A stretch of 64,000 nucleotides of DNA, from the NCBI GenBank assembly GCA_035471785.1, contig DATIPQ010000005.1, positions 75,330-139,329 on the forward strand, written 5' to 3'. The translations under genes and the position numbers were made by a program. Origin of the DNA: Acidobacteriota bacterium (GTDB lineage Bacteria; Acidobacteriota; UBA6911; RPQK01; DATIPO01). A model generated the notes under the pieces. The model was given only the letters and a program-made list of their open reading frames with translations. It was not told the origin of the DNA and made no database searches. The number at the start of each line of letters is the position of its first letter. Position 1 is the first letter of the stretch. This document shows, in pieces, positions 59,654 to 64,000 of this stretch.

Positions 59654-62056
59654 CTAGTTCCTCAACGGTTTGCCGGTCTTGAGCAGGTGTTCGATACGCT
59701 GCTGGGTTTTCTTCTGGCCCAGAAGCGAGAGGAAGATTTCGCGCTCCAGTTCGAGCAGGTAGTCCTCATGCACGTGGGAAGGCCCGCTCAGCTCGCCTCC
59801 GCAGAGAATGTGAGACAGGCGCTCGGCCAGGTAAACGTCGTACTCGCTGGCGTATCCGGCCTGCTGCATGCTGCGGGCGGCGATTTCCAGAAAGGCTTTG
59901 CCTTGACGTCCCAGCACGTAGATGGCGGTGCGCACGGGCGGCGGAGCGTAGCCTTGGCGGGAAAGCCTCAGCACTTCCTGCTTGGCCACGTAGATGCGCC
60001 GCGCCGCGTTCATGACGACCCTGCTGGAAGGGAGCAGGTAGCCCAACTCGACAGCCTCCTGCGCGCTGGTGGCCACCTTGGCCGTGCCGATGGCCTCGAA
60101 GGCTTTTTGCAGAAAAGGCTGTACCTGGTTGGGAAACTCGTTGGCCGCGGACTCGGCCGCGCGGGCCGCCATGTGAGTGGATCCGCTGCCGGCCGGGATC
60201 AGCCCCACGCCCAATTCCACCAGGCCGATGTAGGATTCGGTGGGCGCCACCACCTGGGCGCTACCCATGGCGATCTCGCAAGCGCCCCCCAGCACCCGCT
60301 GGTGCAGGGCCGTGACAACCGGCTTGGAGGCGTAGCGGATGCGCTGGACAGTGGCTTGAAACCCGTTGACAGCTTGCACGATGAGGTCGAATCGGCCGTC
60401 CTGGGCGGCCAGCGCCGCTTCGCCCAGATTGGCCCCCACGGAGAAGTTGTTGCCCTCGTTTCCGATGACCATGCCGTGGTAGTCGCCGTTCTCGACGATC
60501 TCGATGGCCTGCTGGATCCCCTGCATGACCTGGGTGCCCAGGGTGTTGGCCTTGGAACGGAATTCGTAAAGCAGCACTCCCTGGCCCAGATCGAGCAGGG
60601 CGGCTTCATCGTTCTTCCAGACCTCGCGCTCTTCTTCGGCCTTGATAAAGTTGAGCTGGATCTCGTCCTCGGGGGGAGTGTCGGGCTGATAGCCGCGGCC
60701 CGGAAGGTAAACGGTGCGCCGCCGGCCGCGGCCCTGGTAGAAGGACTCGGCTCCAGCCTTTTCCATCTCGCCGATCCAAGCGGGCAGTTGCAGCCCCCGT
60801 TGCCGCATGTCTTGCAGGACTTGCTCGAAGCCCAGCGCGTCCCAAAACTGGAAGGGTCCTTTCTCCCAGGCGAAGCCCCACCGCACGGCCCGGTCCACGT
60901 CGGCCGGGTTGTCGGAAATCTCCGGCACCCGGCGGGCCGCGTAGGCCATCACGTCGAGGATGGAATCGCGGAAGAATTCCCCCGCCCGTCCCTGATCCCG
61001 ATAAAGTGCGCGCAAGCGTTCATCGAGGTTGGAGATCTTCTTCAGCCCATCCAGATCGCCCAGGTCCATCTCGGCGGGTGGCGTATATTCCAGGGTCTGG
61101 AAATCGACGGAGAGGATATCTTCGCCGACCTTCTGGTAAAAACCCTTCTTGGTCTTGGCTCCCAGGGCTCCGGAGTCGACCAGCTTGCGCACTTTGTCGG
61201 GAATCTTGAAGGCCTCGCGGCTCTCATCTTCGGGAACCGCCTCATAGAGGTTCTCGCTGACATAGACCATGGTGTCCAGGCCCACCACGTCGGCGGTGCG
61301 GAAAGTAGCGCTCTTGGGCCGTCCCGTCAGCGGACCCGTGAGGGTGTCGATCTCCTCGATGGTGTAGCCTTCGTCAGTGGTTCCGCGGATCGAGCGGTTC
61401 ATGGCGTAAACGCCGATGCGGTTGCCGATGAAATTGGGCCTGTCTTTGGCGATCACCACGCCTTTGCCCAGGTGGACGCGGGCGAACCATTTCATGCGTT
61501 CGACCAAGCCGGGATCGGTTTTGGGCGTGGGGATCAGTTCGAAAAGCCGCAGGTAGCGGGGTGGATTGAAGAAATGCGTCCCCATGAAGCGCTTCTTGAA
61601 ATCGTCCGAGCGGTCCTGGGCGATCTGGTGGATGGGCAGTCCCGAGGTATTGGTGGTGATGACGGCATCGGGCGCCGCATGCCGCTCGACGCGCTGCATG
61701 ACCTGGCGCTTGATGTCCATCTTCTCGATGACCGCCTCCAGCACCCAGTCGGCTTGGCCGATTCGTTCGAAGTCGTCCTCGAAATTGCCCACTTCGATCC
61801 GCCGCGCCGTCTTGTCGGTGACGAAAGGAGCCGGCCTCATCTTCTGGGCCTTCTTGAAGGCGGCCTCCACGACTGAATTGTTGGGGCCGTCCTGGGGGGC
61901 TACGTCCAGCAGCAAGACCTGCAGTCCGGCGTTGGCCAGATGGGCTGCGATCTGGGAACCCATCACGCCGGCGCCCAGCACGGCCGCGCGGCGGAAGGGC
62001 CTATGACTTTCAACTCGAATCAGTTCTTTGCGTTCGTCTAGTTTCTGACTTTCCAT
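59654..62056 (-). CDS. fadN: 3-hydroxyacyl-CoA dehydrogenase/enoyl-CoA hydratase fusion, FadN type
   Basis: 800 residues. The N-terminal NAD-binding dehydrogenase (AAVLGAGVMGSQIAAHLANA) is followed by TNTSGLPIHQIA and the dehydrogenase C-terminal domain THFFNPPRYLRLFELIPTP. The C-terminal third is an enoyl-CoA hydratase-like domain with GMVIGNEGNNFSVGANLGE and YIGLVELGVGLIPAGSGSTH. This HAD-then-ECH order is that of Bacillus FadN, opposite to E. coli FadB/FadJ. It hydrates enoyl-CoA and oxidises 3-hydroxyacyl-CoA. Start ATG at 62056 is set by TACAGT 8 nt upstream; homology does not extend to the earlier in-frame codons. First gene of fadN-fadA; no acyl-CoA dehydrogenase is beside it. Confidence 0.95.
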   Translation of the reverse strand: MESQKLDERKELIRVESHRPFRRAAVLGAGVMGSQIAAHLANAGLQVLLLDVAPQDGPNNSVVEAAFKKAQKMRPAPFVTDKTARRIEVGNFEDDFERIGQADWVLEAVIEKMDIKRQVMQRVERHAAPDAVITTNTSGLPIHQIAQDRSDDFKKRFMGTHFFNPPRYLRLFELIPTPKTDPGLVERMKWFARVHLGKGVVIAKDRPNFIGNRIGVYAMNRSIRGTTDEGYTIEEIDTLTGPLTGRPKSATFRTADVVGLDTMVYVSENLYEAVPEDESREAFKIPDKVRKLVDSGALGAKTKKGFYQKVGEDILSVDFQTLEYTPPAEMDLGDLDGLKKISNLDERLRALYRDQGRAGEFFRDSILDVMAYAARRVPEISDNPADVDRAVRWGFAWEKGPFQFWDALGFEQVLQDMRQRGLQLPAWIGEMEKAGAESFYQGRGRRRTVYLPGRGYQPDTPPEDEIQLNFIKAEEEREVWKNDEAALLDLGQGVLLYEFRSKANTLGTQVMQGIQQAIEIVENGDYHGMVIGNEGNNFSVGANLGEAALAAQDGRFDLIVQAVNGFQATVQRIRYASKPVVTALHQRVLGGACEIAMGSAQVVAPTESYIGLVELGVGLIPAGSGSTHMAARAAESAANEFPNQVQPFLQKAFEAIGTAKVATSAQEAVELGYLLPSSRVVMNAARRIYVAKQEVLRLSRQGYAPPPVRTAIYVLGRQGKAFLEIAARSMQQAGYASEYDVYLAERLSHILCGGELSGPSHVHEDYLLELEREIFLSLLGQKKTQQRIEHLLKTGKPLRN

Positions 62057-62064
62057 CAAGTCAC

Positions 62065-62070
62065 ACTGTA
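62065..62070 (-). promoter_or_regulatory. -10-like TACAGT 8 nt before the fadN ATG
   Basis: On the minus strand TACAGT is followed by GTGACTTG and the ATG at 62056. No Shine-Dalgarno sequence intervenes. Confidence 0.45.
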
Positions 62071-62279
62071 CCATTAACCGGAAATCGAACCCACTGGCCT
62101 CTCTCCGCTCAGGAAACGACACCGGAAGACCGCGGCAAACCCAGTTCGATGCCCGACAGAAAAGGCAGATCCTTGGGCGAGCAGAGCAGCCGGGCCTTGA
62201 GCCGGATGGTGCGGTAGGCGGCAAAGCCTCCAACAAGGACATTCCGTATTTCCGGAGTCTGAGCGGGGCAGCTTCTGTC

Positions 62280-62285
62280 TATAAT
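62280..62285 (+). promoter_or_regulatory. -10 element TATAAT for the PAP2 gene
   Basis: A consensus TATAAT lies 39 nt before the ATG at 62325. The upstream -35 is weak. Unlike the leaderless cases, this implies a leader of roughly 32 nt. Confidence 0.5.
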
Positions 62286-62324
62286 GTCGGCGCGCAGAGT
62301 CTTCGGGCATCTAGAGTTCAATCT

Positions 62325-63230
62325 ATGGATTTCACCTACGACTGGTCGCTGCCGACGCTGCTGGCCCTGGCTTACGTGGCGGTTCACGCCTGCTTCCTCC
62401 TGGCGGCCCGTCACCCTCCCCCTCAGCGCGGCCGGTGGTTGGCTGCCGACCTGTTGCTGGCGGCGGGTCTGAGCGGGCTGCTCTGGTACGGTTACGGAAC
62501 ATCACCCGGCGGACGCCCCCTGCATCCCTTCCTGCGCCTATGGGGCCCGGTGATCTTCTACTGGTGGGCCTACACCTGGGCGGGACGGGTCCTCTTCGTC
62601 TTCCATGCTTCTCACAGGAGTTGGGACGGCGCCCTGATCAGGTGGGAAGGGCGCCTTTTAGGGCAGCCCAGCCTGTGGATGGCCCGCTATGGCGGACGTC
62701 CGGGCGTGGAGATCATGCAGATCTCCTACGCCTCTTACTACCTCTACACTCCGGTCATTGGCGCGGCCCTCCACCTGCGCGGACGCTTCGAGGCCTTCGA
62801 GGCGATGAGTTTCGCGGTGCTTTTGGGGTACCTGGTTTCTTATTCCTGCTACTCCCTCATGCCTGTCTGGGGGCCGCGCTGGGGACTGGTCAAAGAGGGA
62901 CTGCTGGAGGAGCGGAACCAGCTCATGCGCGGCTATGCGGTGACGGCGGCCCTCAACCGCCTGATGTACGGGGGCTTGGCCCACAAGGGCGGCGCCATGC
63001 CCAGCGGACACGCTTCAACGGCCGTCATCTTCGCCGTCTGGTGCGGACGTCTCTGGGGCTGGGAAGGGCTGGCGGCGGGATGGCTCATCGCTCTCGCCAT
63101 GATGCTGGCCTCGATCTACGGCCGCTATCACTATGTTGCCGACGTGGCCGCCGGCGCCCTGCTGGGTTGGCTCTCCCTGCTCTGCGCCGACGCCCTCTTT
63201 CCTCATGCCGCGCTGGTTGCTGCATCCTAA
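62325..63230 (+). CDS. PAP2-family membrane phosphatase/phosphotransferase
   Basis: 301 residues with about six transmembrane segments. The PAP2 motifs are at KGGAMPSGHASTAVIF and IYGRYHYVADVAAGALLG, supplying the catalytic His residues. The first KxxxxxxRP motif is not recognised; this arrangement is that of the Aur1/inositol-phosphorylceramide-synthase-like branch of PAP2. It could hydrolyse a lipid phosphate or transfer a phospho-head group. Two segments (WGPVIFYWWAYTWAGRVLF) are unusually rich in aromatics. Its own TATAAT promoter lies upstream; a gap of 82 nt separates it from the divergent fadN -10. Confidence 0.88.
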   Translation: MDFTYDWSLPTLLALAYVAVHACFLLAARHPPPQRGRWLAADLLLAAGLSGLLWYGYGTSPGGRPLHPFLRLWGPVIFYWWAYTWAGRVLFVFHASHRSWDGALIRWEGRLLGQPSLWMARYGGRPGVEIMQISYASYYLYTPVIGAALHLRGRFEAFEAMSFAVLLGYLVSYSCYSLMPVWGPRWGLVKEGLLEERNQLMRGYAVTAALNRLMYGGLAHKGGAMPSGHASTAVIFAVWCGRLWGWEGLAAGWLIALAMMLASIYGRYHYVADVAAGALLGWLSLLCADALFPHAALVAAS

Positions 63231-63246
63231 CTGAATTCGGATTAAC

Positions 63247-63400
63247 CTCGGTATCCAGGGTTGCGCCCTTGCGTCGCTGCGCCTGCAGCGGGCTGCACCC
63301 GGGGCTGGCCAACGGCTTCCCTTCGCGGGATTCTCTGGAACCTCGCGTCCCGCCCCTCGCACTTGGCAAGACTCTGGCTCAAAACTCCTGATGTCCTGCA
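63247..63400 (-). repeat. REP-like palindromic intergenic element (copy R3)
   Basis: It has inverted repeat parts TGCAGC-GG-GCTGCA (63284-63297) and CCAGGG/CCCGGGG arms (63255 and 63298). The right end, 63355-63400, matches the end of R2 and, in reverse complement, the TGCAG...AGTTTTGA start of R1. It lies in the 578-nt region 63231-63808 that contains no complete gene. Confidence 0.5.
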
Positions 63401-63541
63401 CTAAGGGGACGGCAGGCCGCCGTAGACTTGCTCCATCAGATCCTTGAAAGGCTTTTCCCGGCGATAGGCGGCGAAGGCCGGCTCATGAGCCATGAAGAGG
63501 GAGCCGAAGTTTCCATGAGCGGAGTGTCGAAGCCCTGCGAA
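63401..63541 (-). pseudogene. Possible gene remnant (C-terminal fragment)
   Basis: On the minus strand, an open stretch of 47 codons ends in TAG at 63401-63403 and reads FGSLFMAHEPAFAAYRR and KPFKDLMEQVYGGLP, with coding-like composition. The frame is cut by TGA at 63542-63544. A neighbouring frame upstream (GRVIRQGETALPDWPIDSQG) is also protein-like, so a frameshifted relic is possible. No start or ribosome binding site belongs to it. The tail resembles the end of TPR-repeat proteins, which I cannot verify. Confidence 0.3.
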
Positions 63542-63731
63542 TCAATGGGCCAGTCAGGAAGCGCTGTCTCGCCCTGGCGGATGACCCGCCCCACCCGGGG
63601 CAGCCGCTCCTCCTTCTCCTTCTATCCGCCTCTTGGTCTTCCAACGGCGTTCGCTGAGGCGGTCGCGAAGGAATGCGTTTCACTTGCCCGGATGCTAGCT
63701 CGCAGTACTCGGTCAGGTCGCCTGTCGAGAC

Positions 63732-63761
63732 TTAACAAAGATAGGCGTGGTACGCTATTAT
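63732..63761 (+). promoter_or_regulatory. Strong sigma-70-type promoter for aconitase
   Basis: TTAACA (63732-63737), an 18-nt spacer, and TATTAT (63756-63761). Transcription should start near 63768, leaving a leader of about 41 nt before the ATG at 63809. This is the best -35/-10 pair in the window. Confidence 0.65.
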
Positions 63762-63808
63762 TGGAGAATATAACTCAAATGAAATCAATAAGATAGAAAG
63801 ACAGCCCC

Positions 63809-64000
63809 ATGGCGTTGAACGTTTCGCGAAAGCTCATAGAGTCCCACCTCGTCGAGGGGGAGATGCGGCCCGGCGAGGAAATCGCCATCGAGATCGACCA
63901 GACTCTGACCCAGGACGCCACCGGCACCCTGGTGATGCTCGAGCTGGAGGCCATGGGGCTGGACCGGGTCAAGACAGAATTGTCGGCCCAGTACGTCGAC
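63809..64000 (+). CDS. acnA: Aconitate hydratase, N-terminal part only (runs off window)
   Basis: 64 codons from the ATG at 63809 to the window edge. The sequence starts MALNVSRKLIESHLVEGEM, followed by IEIDQTLTQDATGTLVMLEL and a DRVKTELSAQYVD. This is the conserved N-terminus of bacterial-type aconitase, in which the TxDxTG motif begins the fold. Aconitase converts citrate to isocitrate through an Fe-S cluster, a TCA-cycle step. A good promoter (TTAACA-18-TATTAT) lies upstream. The ribosome binding site is weak. The Fe-S cysteines are beyond the window. Confidence 0.9.
   Translation, partial: MALNVSRKLIESHLVEGEMRPGEEIAIEIDQTLTQDATGTLVMLELEAMGLDRVKTELSAQYVD

Noticed and set aside
58919-61876. 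A 985-codon open frame on the plus strand through the fadN-fadA region
   Set aside because: It is antisense to two genes with complete catalytic motifs. The frame exists because of GC-rich third positions, and its composition (Gly/Leu/His-rich) has no recognisable domain.
1-64000. tRNA, rRNA, CRISPR arrays, prophage or IS transposases
   Set aside because: I looked for tRNA T-loops (GGTTCGAATCC-type), regular spaced repeats, integrase/transposase motifs and large direct repeats and saw none. The repeats present are short palindromic or ~100-bp elements.

Overview
The window is GC-rich and densely coding. It reads as a stretch of ordinary chromosome from a diderm bacterium: it has outer-membrane assembly (BamD), a TonB-dependent receptor, an Mla-type lipid transporter and several lipoproteins. 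An Oar-like receptor with no SusD partner, a propeller-type hybrid histidine kinase, a DUF5995-like protein and REP-like palindromic intergenic repeats together fit Acidobacteriota best. There is no rRNA or marker phylogeny here to prove that. I see no tRNA, rRNA, CRISPR array, prophage, insertion sequence or plasmid function.

Layout. 1-6 kb: a partial secreted protein, a coiled-coil OmpA-domain protein, a UMF1-type transporter, lysS and a sarcosine-oxidase-like flavoenzyme, then a repeat-bearing intergenic region and a small unknown protein. 6-13 kb: an ornithine-cyclodeaminase-like/threonine-dehydratase-like pair, a single-domain response regulator, a PLP decarboxylase, an EAL-HDOD signalling protein and an FAD oxidoreductase. 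13-21 kb: a PhoD-type phosphatase, an AlkX/YcaQ-type DNA glycosylase, the ergothioneine genes egtD-egtB, a lipoprotein-like phosphodiesterase and an RNase D-like exonuclease. 21-29 kb (minus strand): def-ykgJ-fmt-rsmB, a PASTA protein, rpe, bamD, a response regulator, birA and ftsY. 29-34 kb (plus): mlaE-mlaF-mlaD-like genes, a CDP-alcohol phosphotransferase and a sugar/inositol-phosphate-type cytidylyltransferase, together a lipid-envelope region. 34-39 kb: TonB-dependent receptor, sulfotransferase-like protein, DUF5995-like protein and endonuclease V. 39-44 kb: parE-parC and an MscS channel. 44-50 kb: a sigma-54 activator with a degenerate receiver, a ferritin-like protein, a proline-rich peptide, MgtC/SapB, SppA and a YihY/BrkB protein. 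50-58 kb: a giant hybrid kinase, an M28/glutaminyl-cyclase-like peptidase, a second PLP decarboxylase and a 1-Cys peroxiredoxin. 58-64 kb: the fadN-fadA beta-oxidation operon, a PAP2-family membrane enzyme and the start of aconitase.

Themes. Redox and iron defence recurs (ergothioneine, peroxiredoxin, ferritin-like protein). So does envelope building (BamD, Mla, CDP-alcohol enzyme, PAP2, SppA). The most unusual sequence-level observations are these: (i) a -10-like hexamer 6-10 nt before the start codon of many genes, suggesting widespread leaderless mRNAs; (ii) a ~100-bp dispersed repeat with two clear copies 18 kb apart plus REP-like palindromic elements; (iii) a coiled-coil insertion inside the MCE domain of the MlaD-like protein; (iv) an NtrC-family regulator whose receiver lacks its phospho-acceptor Asp. 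I did not find an obvious new defence or mobile system.
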